Part shown: positions 10,419 to 23,762 of the stretch, in pieces
Layout of the letters: each line of letters opens with the position of its first letter
Numbering within the stretch: the stretch's first letter is position 1
Source of the DNA: Triglochin maritima
Taxonomy: Eukaryota > Streptophyta > Magnoliopsida > Alismatales > Juncaginaceae
DNA length: 64,000 bases
Direction of reading: 5' to 3'
Assembly: GCA_963682175.1 (NCBI GenBank)
Contig: OY821789.1
Location: 8,308,001 to 8,372,000, forward strand
Translations under genes and position numbers: made by a program
The notes under the pieces: generated by a model
What the model was told of the DNA's origin: nothing
Database searches by the model: none
Seen by the model: the letters and a program-made list of their open reading frames with translations, nothing else

Positions 10419-12952
10419 ATGGATGGGTCGGTGGAAGCGTCCCAGAGGCTGAGGAGAGGTGGGGTTCGAATCCAAGCGCCGCTGGTGAGATCTCGAGTTT
10501 TCTTCTGTTTTTACCTTAATTTGTGCTTTTTTGAGATGTTTGTGTTTGAAGAAAAATAATGGTTTTGGTTTTTTTTTGGCAATCTACTTTTGTTTTCATC
10601 ATATTTCGCTTCGGTATAGTTTATAAAAGGTTTATTTTTTTTAGTCACTGGTTAAAGAAAATGAAAGATAAAATAAAGGATTGATGTCTTGGTGAATGTC
10701 TGTTGATAGAACGGAGGCCTTAAATTGGTAGTTTTAGCATAGTAAAGGGTTAATGTCTTTTTGAATGTATGTCGATGGAATAGAAGGCATTAACCCAATA
10801 TGTGTGTTCGATATCGTTTGTTTTTTAATTTAGTTTTGGTAAAGCTAGTACCAAGCATTAGATCGCACTTGTTCAAACTTCAATTTTTCTCAATTTTTCA
10901 GAATATGTTTTTTCTTGTTTATGCATTAATGGTGTTCTTTTGGTGTCCTTATTTTGTTTTCTCTCCTCATTTTATCTCCAATTTGTTTGGTGGTAAATCT
11001 AGTTTCCCATGATGTTCCATGTTAAGGTCATCTTTCCATGTAAAATTCTAAAGCATGTAAAGATACTTGCGTTTTTCTAGATTCCCAAGTGATTTGGTGT
11101 ACGTCCAACAATATGTGGTTCTCTTCCTTGTTTTCTGTTTCCTCTTTCTCGTTAATTCATGTGGCTTGAGTTGTGCACTTAGATTTGTGTCTTCATGGAT
11201 GTACTTCATGCACTTTGTGTTGTGCTGCCGTGCATGTGTTCTTCAAGTATGTCTAGGAGGCATTTTATTGCATGTTATTCATCAGGTATTCTTTGAGGAG
11301 TACTCATTTAGATTTCATTTTTAATGGCATTTTAGGTATGGAATTCGTCCGAAAAGTGAGCCAATTTTGATACATAAGCTGCCTTCTAGAGGCATGGTCA
11401 AATTCATCTAGTGGGGTGTTCCTTTCTGAATCTCCACTAGCTGTCTTAAGGGCTGAGATTTTTGTAGAAAGTGCTCTTTTAGTGTTAGGAGGAAAATTTT
11501 GTGGGGAGAAATATATGGATTTTCTTTGTACCGACTTTCAGTAAATTTGCTGCCATTGCTCTTTCTTGTTGGTACCTGTACCACTAAAGTTTCCAACATT
11601 CCTTGTTGTAACCTTGTATCGGTCATTTATTGTTCTTGGTCGTTTGTCTGTTTCTTCTGGAATGCATCAATATTTTATGACATTTTGTGTGCGTGCAGGT
11701 CGATTCCGTTTCATGCTATTGTAGAGTTGATGCGGGTCTTAAGACCGTTGCAGGAGCTAGCAAGTTCGTCCCTGGAACAAAACTTTGCCTCCAACCCGAT
11801 ATAAAGCCTCAAGGACCCAAGAAGAAGAGCTCTCGTCGTGAACGGTCTAAGGTTCCACTTCCCCTTATACCCGAACTTCCAGATGATCTTGCTGTTGCTT
11901 GTCTTATTCGGGTCCCTCGAGTTGAGCACCGGAAACTCCGAATGGTCTGTAAAAGATGGTACAAACTTTTGTCTGGCAACTACTTCTATTCCTTAAGGAG
12001 AAAGGTTGGATTAGCAGAAGAATGGGTATACGTCTTGAAAAGAGATCGGGATCGAAAAATCTCATGGCATGCTTTTGATCCTATTTATCAGATGTGGCAA
12101 CCGCTCCCTCCTGTGCCTGTTGAATATTCTGAAGCACTTGGTTTTGGTTGTGCTGTTCTTAGTGGTTGTAATCTTTATCTGTTTGGTGGCAAAGACCCTT
12201 TGAGAGGATCCATGAGACGTGTTGTCTTTTACAATGCTCGGACAAATAAGTGGCATCGAGCTCCAGACATGTTACGAAAACGCCATTGTTTTGGTTCTTG
12301 TGTGATGAACAACTGTCTCTATGTTGCGGGCGGGGAATGTGAAGGGCTACAGAGAACCTTGAGATCGGCTGAGGTATATGATCCGAACAAAAATCGGTGG
12401 ACCTTCGTCACTGAAATGAGCACATCGATGGTGCCATTCATCAGTGTTGTCTATGAAGGAAAGTGGTTTCTCAAAGGTCTCAGTTCTCACCGTCAAGTCA
12501 TGAGTGAGTTTTATACGCCAGAGACCAATACCTGGTCCCCCATCAACAATGGTCTTACGACAGGTTGGAGCAATCCTAGCATTTCTTTGAACAGCAGGCT
12601 TTACGCGTTGGACTGCAGGGACGGGTGCAAGATCCGCATTTACAATGAAGCAACAGATTCATGGAGCAGATTTTCTGATAGTAGGCTTCATCTCGGCAGA
12701 TCTCGAGCATTAGAGGCTGCTGCACTTGTATCTTTGAATGGAAAGCTCTGCATTGTGCGCAACAACATGAGCATTAGTCTCGTTGACATCACAGGCTCTC
12801 GTAGGAGCATAGAGTTCAATAGCTCAGAGATGTGGGAGTTGATTGCTGGGAAGGGCCAATTCAAGACCTTTGTCACAAACTTGTGGTCGAACATATCAGG
12901 CAGCGCTTGGTTGAAGAGTCATATAGTCCACTGTCAGGTTTTACAGATTTAA
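10419..12952 (+). CDS. SAGL1: F-box/kelch-repeat protein (SAGL1, At1g55270-like)
   Basis: Two exons, 10419-10484 and 11699-12952, joined in phase 0 (donor CTG|GTGAGA, acceptor GCAG|GTCG), give 439 residues, close to the Arabidopsis relative. The order is VDSVSCYCRVDAGLKTV, KFVPGTKLCLQPDI, an F-box (about residues 78-123, LPDDLAVACLIRVP...VCKRWYKLLSG) and kelch repeats with YLFGGKDPLRGSMRRV, RAPDMLRKRH and YVAGGECEG...RSAEVYDPNKNRW. The C-terminus is KSHIVHCQVLQ. F-box proteins of this type bind SKP1 in an SCF ubiquitin ligase and use the kelch propeller to hold the substrate. From memory, Arabidopsis SAGL1 affects cuticular wax and phenylpropanoid enzyme stability. The reading frame is intact. 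It converges with the MFS gene downstream. Confidence 0.93.
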
Positions 12953-13709
12953 GTGGGGGTAAAACACGATTGCAGATTTCTCGACCTTCAAATTGAATCT
13001 TCGAGTTCAAGTGGGACAACCCGAAGTGGACAATTCCACTCTTGCTTCCCATAGCTGCGAGGGTCTTTTGCTTTAAGCATATACTCTGTAGATTGTAGCC
13101 ATTCTAGTACGTCAGGTAGTCCGGTTAAAAGATTTTCTTATAAAAAGAATGTATTCTGGATTATTTTGGAAGAAATTGATTGCCACTATATGCCTGTATG
13201 TGGATTTCGAATGTAATAGCAGGTGCGGTGGAAACTCTTGAAATTAGTTTTAGTTTCGAAGGAAAGAAACCCTTCATGTTGTTTTAATGGACTTTGTCGT
13301 TCAGTTGCAAAGAAAGGAAGTATATGTAGTGGTTAAAGGTGTTCTTTTCCTTCTTTCTGGTTCTGGTTGTGTCACTTAATATGATGATTTAGCAATTCTA
13401 GATGAGGTGGTTTTTGTGCAGGTGACCAACTCCATAACTTCCAAAAGTCTAGTGATGATGCTTTTGAGAAGAAATTTGGGAACAAGAACTTAATCAACGC
13501 TGCCCAAGATTTTTGATTTGCAGCCCCAAAACTTGAACTTGCTAAGTACAACTGCACCAAGTTACATCAAAGTTTTGCAGAGTGCGGCATTTGAACATCT
13601 AAACAACAAAATATACAGTGAAAATAAATAGCCAATGCGAGTAGTAGTCGAATCAACGACGATTGATGGACGTCTCTAAATGCTATACAAATCATCCCTA
13701 CTCCTATTG
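12953..13709. other. 3' region between two convergent genes
   Basis: Holds the 3' UTR of the F-box gene (AATAGC and AATGTAATAG words near 13200) and that of the MFS gene. No further gene seen. Confidence 0.5.
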
Positions 13710-16700
13710 CTATACGAGCAGGGGATCGGTCAATTGCTTGGGGTTTGAATCAGGAAGCTTCATTGAGTATGTTACTATTACTCCAAGAAAAGAACAAGCT
13801 GCTGGGATTAGGCCCGAGCCGTATCGAGTTATGGATTGGCAGCTCCTGATATCATGGCAGCCTTGGATGATCGGGGAGCCTGTATCGGATGATAATCAAG
13901 TTGTCAGCTACATTTCTTAAATTTTATAAGAGTGATTAGTTTCCAGAAAAACTTTAGGAAAGAAGGAAATCCGGATTATGAACCGACTTAAGTGCTTGTT
14001 GTGTACTTGCTGTGTATCGACTTATTATGACTTGGGATTTAGAGAACATCAAGATATCATAGTGAATCCTCGAAGTCTCGTCTACAGAAATGTCCACTAT
14101 GAAAACCAATAGAAATTAAGGAACGATGCGAGTGATACGAATAATCTCTACTTACTCTCGTATGATTCCAAAACATATAGAGCGATTCCGCACGACATTT
14201 TGTCCAAAAAGCTCAATGAGCCGTACACAAAAGCGCAGCTGCTGAGGTCTTCGCCCACCAACACACTTTCCATGCTAACTCCGGTTACCTGAAGTGTGCA
14301 TAAATTTTCACATTACATATTTACATGGAGCGTTAACAGTATCCTCTACTTACACATTCAAACATAGGTTTCTCTAAAATATCATAACAATATACAGAAA
14401 ATGTCAAACATATGTAACTTCGATTTGTTGATTCCTACAGTTTGATCTGAATTTTGAATCTGATTCAGATTGAGTTGAAACGAACAAAAAAAAGTGCAAC
14501 TTAAGATGATTTGTTGTTAATATTTTGAACTGAATATATGTTATCTCACAAACATCAAATGTACACGTTCCCTGCTCCTAAAGAAACACAAGTGGTCCCC
14601 GTTGAAGTGAAGCTCAAACTTGTTTGACCACATTCGACAGGCGAGGGATGAATTAAATTGTACTTGATCAAACCATGATAATGAAAAGAGCGGTTTCTAT
14701 GTTCCTAGGCAGTGGAGTAGTGCTGCTTGGTTGATGTGACTACCAGTGAGTGCTAGTCATAAGAAATATTTTGGTTGGAAAGAACTAAAATACCAACTCT
14801 CGCTAGAGAGATTCGTTGTGCTATTAGTATTTGTTATAAATATTCTGATTCCCAAGTTTTAGTACCTGATACTGAAAATAGATATTTAAACTTACATAGG
14901 GCACTCTAGACTTTAGTAGATACATTTGTAGTAAATTGAGATTCATTCACATTCATAAACTGAACATACACAAAGGAGATCATCAACGTACCGTCATGAG
15001 AGCGTTGCCGATGCCACTGGTTATCGAAAGAACATACATAAAGTGACGAAGTTGGCTGGGAAGAACAAATATCCCTGCACCAGAGAACATCCAAAAAATA
15101 GCTCCAGCAGTGAAAAAGGCCTTGAGACGGCATGCGTTCCATTTCATTTCCTGGAGGATTACAGACACAAAAAAACTGCAGACATAGATAATGCCTGGTA
15201 CCTGGAAACAGTGTTGGAAAATTATTAATAAGATTATCAAATATACGGGCGAAGAGTTCAGATTTGAGCTATTGAAGGGATGTAAGCAATACCAAAGCTT
15301 TAGAAGATTGTGGCATTTCAAGGTCGTTAATTACGTAAACCGCAAGAAGAGCCTGCAAATCAAGTGAGCAATGATATTAGGCTATTGACGTTTCCTAGTT
15401 AGCGTTTATATATGTCTCTCTTCAATTTCTAAATGAGAAAACCCACCCTCAACAGTTCATTTAGGAAAACTTATAATTCTAGCATTGATAAATCGTATAA
15501 GATCAAACTATTGGAGCTTCTCATAGATAAGCTTAAATCCAAACAGATAAAGGGAAATGTAGAGTGAAATTCAAGAAAGCAAATATGTGCACTAATATGG
15601 AGGCATTCAACCAGACACACACACACACACATTAATTCCTTGCAAATGAAATACAGTACTAACTCCCCATGTTTTACCAATGGATAACCATCTAAATTGG
15701 TAATATTCAATGGCAAGATTACAACAAAGAATTCTTAAAAATAAAAAATGCAAATTGTTCGAAGCCAATTTCTTGCAATAGCTGTAGAAATAAATACTGA
15801 CCTGCGATACGTTTGTCACTAACCGCGTAAGCATGTAAACAAGTGCAACTTGATAGTAAAGAGCCTTCTTGAACCAGTGAGTCCATGAACTTTTGGTTGA
15901 ACTTTGCACTAGATCTACATGTCGTACGGACCTTGAACCATACCAACACATAATTCAATTTACGTTTTCATATGAACCTAAATCATAAGCTAAGAGTTGG
16001 GTTGACGATTAAAGAGCATCTTACCGAGGCTCTTTCGTACCGAAAAGGAAAACGATAACGAAGGCGCTACCAATGAATATCGACAAATAAGCTATCCATC
16101 GGTACTGAAAAATGAGACATGCTAAGAAATTTGCTTTTAAAGCTTGAAAATAGGCATGCCCATGAAACATAAGTTTTGAATGATGTACCTGATTTTCAAT
16201 ACCAGCTGTTGATTTACCATCTAGAATGCCAAACACCGCTAAAGCAACTGCGAATAAGCTAAGATTCGCAACCTTCAATTTCATACGAAAAAAAAACATC
16301 TAACTTTCTTAGATAAGCATATATATATATATATACACACACGTTAGCATGTCCAAGAAAAGATGCAGACAGTGCTAACCATCGTGAAAGCATTACGACA
16401 ACTTGCAAGAGAAACTCTACTTGTTGAATTCATCGTCATGCAATTGACCATCGCCCTGAGATCCATGGCACAATTACTAGACAACATTCATTAAAACATA
16501 GCAGTACTGTCCAAGAGATTGAATGCCACCTACATATGTGAAACCTGGGTAGCTGCCCAACCGATGTTGAAAATCGCTGCAAATATGCTGTATCCGATCG
16601 TCTGAAGTGTTGGTGAGTCGGTTCCGAAGATTTTGCAAAGCATGCAGCCACCAAAGACAGAAGAGAAGGAAATTGCCACCAGAGTGGAACCTCCAAAATG

Positions 16701-17257
16701 CCATAGTTTGAAATGGCCAAACCTGTCGATCTGGAGAGGAAGAAAGTTTTTTTTCTAATAGACGTTGATCAAATAATAAGTTCACCATTAGCATCGAAAC
16801 ATTAAGTTTAGAGAATTAAGCATGAAACGATATTGCTATTTCAAATTAGGCAATGCGAAGAAGGCAAATTACCAGCTCCCCAGCAAAGATAGTTGCAAAT
16901 CCATCAGCTACTTGACCCGAGAGCATGACGATTGCAGCCTCTCTGTGAAGTCAAAATCAAATATGTCATGTCTCGACTGGTATTACCTGATGTAAGCTTA
17001 TAAATTTGTACAGAACGATGCTTAGGAAAAAAAATCAAAGAAATCTAATATTGCAACCAGAGAAAGTATAAAATCAATAACGATGGTGGAAATAAGCACC
17101 TTGGGCTGAGACCAATATCGGTCAAGAACAAGAGAAGGTAAGTGAACCAACAAGCCGACGTGATGTCGTTTAGCATGTGGCCTACACCATATGAAAGTAT
17201 GGAACATCTCTTCAGGGGTTCGTATAAACTTCGCTCATCTTCTAATATGTTTGCCAT
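13710..17257 (-). CDS. MFS transporter, MFSD12-like, 11 exons
   Basis: Exons in transcript order: 17257-17100, 16942-16873, 16730-16534, 16455-16380, 16272-16189, 16104-16025, 15931-15802, 15352-15293, 15201-14992, 14288-14156, 13879-13710. All junctions are GT/AG and in phase; the total is 1368 nt, or 455 residues plus stop. Key parts are GVGHMLNDITSACWFTYLLL, MLSGQVADGFATIFAGEL, IDRFGHFKLWHFGG, ASCRNAFTMVAN, YQVALVYMLTRLVTNVSQ, SSWTHWFKK and RYGSGLIPAACSFLGVIVTY. These match the plant MFSD12-type major facilitator family, with about 12 membrane spans. The animal MFSD12 acts in lysosome-related organelles; the substrate in plants is not evident here. The ATG gives the conserved N-terminal length. 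The gene looks intact. Confidence 0.92.
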
Positions 17258-20200
17258 GGCGACGGTCGACAGAAATTAAATCAAACACCTTTCACTGCTA
17301 AGCACCTAAGAAATATCAACAAGATCAAGTATAAGTCCCAAAATAGAATGGACCTCTTCAAATCATTTTCAGTCGATGAACGAGCTGCATTATACTGTGA
17401 AAATAAATGCTTGTAATACTAGCAACATACTGTTTTCACACTGTGTAGACTGTACTGGAAAGAGATCAAGAAAAAAAATTAAAAATTAAAGGCAAGATCG
17501 ACAAAGATATCAGTGTGGCACTATCTAGGGGTTTAAAATTTCTTTGCCACTAATAAACAACATTATGGATTTGGAGGCCAACCATAGTGAAATAAATTGC
17601 AGAATTCCACGATTAACATCATTTCACATTGCAACATTTAATCCTTTCTGAAAAAGCAGCAATGCATGGACAAACAGATGGCATCCTCCATAAAATCTTC
17701 CATTCCTTATTTAACTCAAATGAATTAAACACAATGATATGATTTACTACATATGTAACAAATTGAAATTTTGAGGTCTGGTTTCAGCTACATACAACAG
17801 CAACATAATGTAATGCATACTTTACTACTTACATGTATTAACAAGATACTAGAAAAAGTGTCATTGTGTCACATGAAAGAATATAAGCTAAAAAAAACTA
17901 CGGATAATGCTGTTGATTCCAATTCGGGATAAAACGGTGCAAATTTCCCAGAATAATGAAACCGAAAACAGCAACTCTTCAGTCTCATTGCACTGCTTAC
18001 AAAACACATACAAAAATAAAAGTACATCCAAGGATGTTTGAGGGGACAAACCGTCTTTTAACTTATCAAGATTTTCATGGTTGGTGCGTATCTCAAAGTC
18101 GTTCTCATACACCACAATGATTCACATGCATGACATATATTTAGATTTATCAATGTTATCACTTTATTCCATACGTTACATTCAAAAAATGAACTTTTCA
18201 ATTGACCAATAAGATATCACAAAACTATAAAACTAGATTTTGGAAAATCAATTCACAATGACCCTTTACATAACAAAGGCTAATAACTCCATCATGCACA
18301 AGAAATGACTTCCCAAAAAAAATTAAAACAACCCATTTGACAAATAAAATGGTGATACCCCATAAAAATGAAGAACAACCAAACATCTCGACCAAAAGAA
18401 CACTTACTTTTACACCTTCAGAAACCAACACCACTCTTTCCCATCAATCACATAGCATATATATACCACCATTCCTCAAGATATGAATGAACCAAAGATG
18501 CAACAAGACAACAAAGTTTTGTGGGTCACCTGAGAAAACCAAAATGATGGACCATGCAAGGTTACCACCCCCAGAAACCACCAAACTCGACCGCATCTAC
18601 AACGCCAAATGTGAGATGCGTAGGAGAGATGTCTGCGATAAACTTAAGGGACCCAATTGGTTGGAGGAGATTTGATTGACCATGTCCATGTTCTGGCCTT
18701 GACGTCAGGGCTGAAGTCTGATTTCTGAGTTATAATAATAATTTAAAAAAAGAAACCAAATATGGATATATGATTTTGGTCTGTCAAAGAACAGGAATCT
18801 AACATAGACCCATGAAAGATTTGGTGAATTGGTGGGGGTGTGGGTGGTTGTGGGGATGTTAGTATTGCGGCCTTTACCATGTGAGCATTGGATTGTGAGG
18901 TGAATGTTTTTTGGGCTTGCGTGACGTTGAACATGTCTATTGGATTATGGGGAACAGTGGAAGTAGGAATCTTTGTGGATGCAACTCATGCATTTATTAA
19001 GTATTTATGTTAAAACATTAGGCTTTTAGTTTTTTTGGGAATTTGCATTTGGGAGGAAATTTGCCATTTTCTCACTTAAATTTGAATGTGCAAAATAGAG
19101 AAATGTTTTCATGTGACTAGTGCAATATTTCGTGATGCTCATGTTTATTATTCCTTTAAATGTTCTAGTGTAATGGAAAATGAATCTTTATTTACTCAAT
19201 CCTAGTGATTGGTAATATTAGTTGTGTTTTTTAGAATTTACTCAACAATAATTGTTGTCTGAAATACATTCCACAAAGCTTAATTTATTAATATTAAGAG
19301 CTCCTCATAATTTTCTTTGAATTTACATTTCGCAAGTTCTCTCATTTTTAAATTTCCACTATCATCTTTTTTATAAGATTATCTACTTTATTCTACCAAG
19401 TTGTCGCTCTATCCTCATGCATGCATAATTGCATATGATACCGCATTGTTGGAAGTTTCGATGCTAAGGCTATAAAACTCGTCTTTTTATCAATAATTTA
19501 CTGAACAATTGGATATAGAGATAAGAAAAAAGAGAAGATAGAGTTTAATATATTGTAAATAATTTACATAGCAATCGATTATACCATGATGTGAAGATGT
19601 CAAGATGGTTGTAGAATGTAGATTCATTATGTTAATTTAACAAACTAAAATAGATTTTATAGCAAGATATATTATTGCTTCAGGTTGGATCCAGATCACG
19701 CTCGCTCGTACAAGTTGAGTGCAAAGTGGAAGTTACCGTGAGAATCAGCAATCGTTATTGAAACATTTTTTTGTTGATAAACCATCGTTATTGAAACTTG
19801 AATGTGCGGAAGCCAATATCATTCATTTCTGTTTTTTAGAAAATTCAACACCCGTTCAAGATTCAACCTCGGTTGCTGAGAATCCACCATCCGGAAATAT
19901 CAGAAGAAGAAAATTCTTGATTTGATAAGAATATTGAACGCCACATGTTACGTTGGTTGTTGAGTTATAATTATTTAAAGAAGTAGGAGAATTAGGACGG
20001 CAAATCTATCATGATCTGATCCTATCACTTAAAATCACCAATTGAATTAATCCTGTTTCTTATGAAAGTCGTTTGGAATCACATTTCCATAATTAAATTT
20101 GATTCCCATAGAAGGATCCGTATGATTGACAATTTCTGACTTAAAATGTTGATATTAAAGTCAGGGAAAGTTTAGAAATTGATTCTGAGATTTTAGTCAG

Positions 20201-20318
20201 ATTCTTTGATTTCAAACAGACTCTAAGATATTATTGCCGGTGTGAGTTCTGTTGACCACGGTTATGAGTTGATTGCTTCTGAAACAAAAATACTAAGGTC
20301 ATCCACTGCCGAGTCCCA
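17258..20318. other. Intergenic region upstream of the MFS gene
   Basis: About 3 kb of AT-rich DNA. The first few hundred bases must contain the MFS promoter. Short open frames near 18487 and 19719 have no recognisable domain; the latter has a gene-like ending (SVAENPPSGNIRRRKF) but no splice context or start I can support. No RNA gene recognised. Confidence 0.45.
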
Positions 20319-21258
20319 ATTAAACCTGTAACATCCCGAAACAGCGGGATTTTTGAAAATTCACAATCACAACGATAAATGACAATAATCAAAGACGGGA
20401 CTGTTACTTCTCATAAAACAAATAGCGGTGCACCAAAATACATCAGAGTTTGTCAAAATGATACATGATTACAGCAGAACAGCAAAAGAGGATAAAACGT
20501 AATCATGTTGACCTCAGTGGTCCGAGTAGAGGATCCGATTCCAAAATGCGTGCGTCCGCCGATCACCACCCAACTGGACCTACTGTGGTCCTGAAAAATA
20601 TATAACAACAATGCCTGAGTTTCCAGAAGGAAACCCCGTATGCCAACTCACTTATATGCGTGCATTACACAAATGAACTTATCATACTAGTAGCATGTCA
20701 TGACATCAACAGAAAGGAAAATAGTTCCCCCGAAGGGTAAAACAGGACATCAGTCCGACAGTCAACATCGGGTCTCCCTAGGAGACCTACTGCAGGCACA
20801 TGCAGTCTTACAGCACGCGACATCGCACCCCCACACGTGGCTACACTACTCAAGGGTTCGGCAGGGAGCCTCTGTCACGCCTGCGGGCCGAAAGAATACA
20901 GATCTGCAAATCTCTGTGGTCGGAGCCACTGGGAACCAACGGGTCGTCGCCCGGAAGGTATAACAATATCATCTCGATAGGTGCCCAGTCGAGGAATCAA
21001 CATAGCCGGAACAGCCTCGGCCCAACAATCATCATCGTCGGCACAACCTCGGCAGCATCACCGGCACAGCATCGGTGGTCCATCACAAACGTCCGACACA
21101 GCATCGGACGAGTCCAGACCGAAGTCTGCCAGGTCATCAGGCTCCACGAGCCGCAAACACCAACCGCGCCGCTATAAAAGCAGGACAGGGACCTCCGTAG
21201 TCCCAAGGGCCGGTAGTCACCTCACCCAACGCCAGTTGCGTACATGCACAAACATCAT

Positions 21259-22672
21259 TGATTGACATCATTTCATGCTCATATTTGTATCTTATATCCA
21301 TTATCTTTCACCTAAACAATGCTATGTCACGAGTTTTATGTTTAGTTTTCAGGAATAAATAGGTTTGAAGAGATGAAGCATAAAAGGACCCAAAAGCTGG
21401 GAAAAAGGACTGAATTGTGAGATCGAGGGACTAAGATGCAAGGGAGAAGGACCTGATTGCAAGACAGAGGGACCTAAGAGTAAAACAGAATACTCCACAC
21501 CATCATGGGGAGTATTTTAGCAATTGGATTCGGGTCGGAGCTCCAATAAACAAAGTAGATGCATCCAAGACCACCAAATATACCAAGCAAATCCCAGAAC
21601 AAGATTCAACTCGATCCGGAAAATTTGGACCGCCAATTAGCGGTCCAAGACCGCCAATTGGCGGTCACTTTGGGCCCAAATCCACCAAGTTTTCTCCTGG
21701 ACGTGTATTAATGTTTGTTTAGGCTATTTTTGGTATTGGTTTAGTCCCACATCGGGGGATTGTCCCGGATTAGCTTTTTCCATGGCTATAAATAGAACTC
21801 TTCACCTCCTATTGTAATGACTCCATATTTTAAGTGGCTATTCTTCCTACTAGAAGTGAGGCCTTGAAGCACACACTAAAGTAGGAGGATGCTACTTTTA
21901 ATGTGAGTCATTTTATCAATAAAGTTTTGTGTTTCTTTCATTGTTTGTTTTATGCTTCTTTTATTGTTTATGCATGTTTTAGTTTAATCATCTTTTAATT
22001 CTAGCTTAGTTTTAATATGCTTTCTTTCCATAGTTTAATAATTAGTGTAATGTTTAGTGAGTAGTTCCATCCCCTTTGGGGGGTGGAGTAGATGTACATA
22101 CATGTATTAGAGAATGGGATGAATACTTTAATTTCAATGTGTTGATTAAACATGAATGTATGCTTGCTTGTTTAGGATAGAATTTATAACTTGATGAGTT
22201 TTGTCAAAATGATTAGACACCTCTCATGCTTGTTTAGGTTCTGAAATAAACAACTTGCATATGTAATTGTTAATCAACCAACTTGGTGAATAGATTGATA
22301 GGTTTTGCCATAACATTTAGACACTTCCTATGCTTGATAAACACCACCTTCATGTGCTTAAAGAATGTATTCTACACCCACCTCTTTGCTTGTGTGCACT
22401 CACTCCACCCCTTAGGGGTTTTCCATTCCTAAAATTCCAGCATTCTTGTTTTGTTCTTAGCTTAGTTCTTATTTCATCGTTTGTTTGCTTCTTTCACATT
22501 TCATACTTCTTAGCGTAGTGTAGCGTAGGTTAGCATAATCAATCTTTCTCTTCCCTATTTTGCCACTTGATTTCTGATAAACAAGAGGCTGCTCACCTCC
22601 CTGAGGACGACCCGTACTTGCCACCGCTTCATCGCGGCCGTGCACTTGCGGTTTAAAATAAAACGTTCAACA
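21259..22672 (+). repeat. Left LTR of the Athila-like element
   Basis: TGATTGACATC...GTTCAACA, 1414 bp. It has a TATA box TATAAATA at 21787-21794 and a polyadenylation signal AATAAA at 21918-21923. No difference from the right LTR was found by eye. Confidence 0.93.
21787..21794 (+). promoter_or_regulatory. LTR TATA box
   Basis: TATAAATA, about 125 bp before the AATAAA signal, as expected for U3/R. The right LTR has the same box at 29021-29028. Confidence 0.75.
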
Positions 22673-22678
22673 AGTTTT

Positions 22679-22696
22679 TGGCGCCGTTGCCGGGGA
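22679..22696 (+). other. Primer-binding site
   Basis: TGGCGCCGTTGCCGGGGA, complementary to the 3' end of plant tRNA-Asp, the primer typical of Athila and related Gypsy lineages. Confidence 0.85.
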
Positions 22697-23727
22697 GGTG
22701 CTAGTCCAGACTCTTGTTTGGACGATTCGAGTGGATTTAATTTTTGTTTTGTAGTTTGTCTTTGTTTCAGGAGACTTGGAGTGGTCAGGAGGAGCACCTG
22801 GAGAAGTTTCGAAGCAAGCTGAGCACTGTAGATCGCCAATCAGCGGCCTGAGACCGCCAATTGGCGGTCTGGTAAGCTCTGTTTGCTCTCTTATTTCTTT
22901 GGTCGGTTTTCATAATTGATGTAGTGATCTGGGATTTAATTTGGCATGTTTTGACTTATAGTTTGTTCCCAGATCCATAATCAACCTCCTTTAAGCAACT
23001 TGGACCCTAAAACTCAAAGCAAAAGATTAGGCATTCTTTTTGTTTAGGCCATGCATCATGTATGTGACTTAGGCATTTAGATTGTCTTTTATCTTAGCTT
23101 TATTTTCTGTTGCTGAGAGCTGGCGTGAGGTACGCACCTTCTACTCTCATTCATGCATTTCGTATGAACATGCATTAGTTAGTAGGAAGTGCATTGCAAC
23201 AAGTGTGAGTTGAGCGTTGTTTGGAGAGTTGATTGCTAGATTTAGGACTCCAAAACGCTACTAAGGAGGGGCTGTCCCGTAAAAGATAAGGTGGGGGATT
23301 TCATCACCCTTTCCTTCGCCCCAAAAACCACACTAATCAAGAGCCTAATTTTAAAATCAAGTAGACATTGGCCCTAAGGATCTTGGACGCATTAGGAGAG
23401 TGATCCGGTCCCGACCGTCATGACCTGATCGGCGTTGCCCACTTTGTCGATAGTAGGAGAGACGAGATCCCCGGATCTTGGCTCACTTGCTGGGCTTTGT
23501 GGTCCTCGTTGTAGGGAGGTGAGGCGTGTTGAGGCCGTGTGACCTCGCAGTTAGGCGTCGTCTAGTTGTAAGGACCTATAGCGACCTTAGGATTGCTTGA
23601 GCCTTGTTTGCTTGTGTGCTTCTACCTGTACCCATCCGCCGTAGCATAAGGACTTCTTCCCTTCTCTCCTGAGTCATTCTTTCTCTCCTGTGTTCCCTCG
23701 TCTTCTCCTCTACGCACATTCTTTGTT

Positions 23728-23758
<31 letters not shown>

Positions 23759-23762
23759 GGTT

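Noticed and set aside
13663..13920. Plus-strand 85-codon frame
   Set aside because: It is the reverse of the last exon of the MFSD12-like gene, which splices in phase and ends at 13710.
19719..19925. 68-codon frame ending SVAENPPSGNIRRRKF
   Set aside because: Composition is gene-like at the end but there is no start context, splice partner or recognised family; left unannotated.
20700..21265. Overlapping plus frames of 87-125 codons
   Set aside because: Inside the long LTR-like element; no domain; similar length frames occur in several registers of this GC-rich part.
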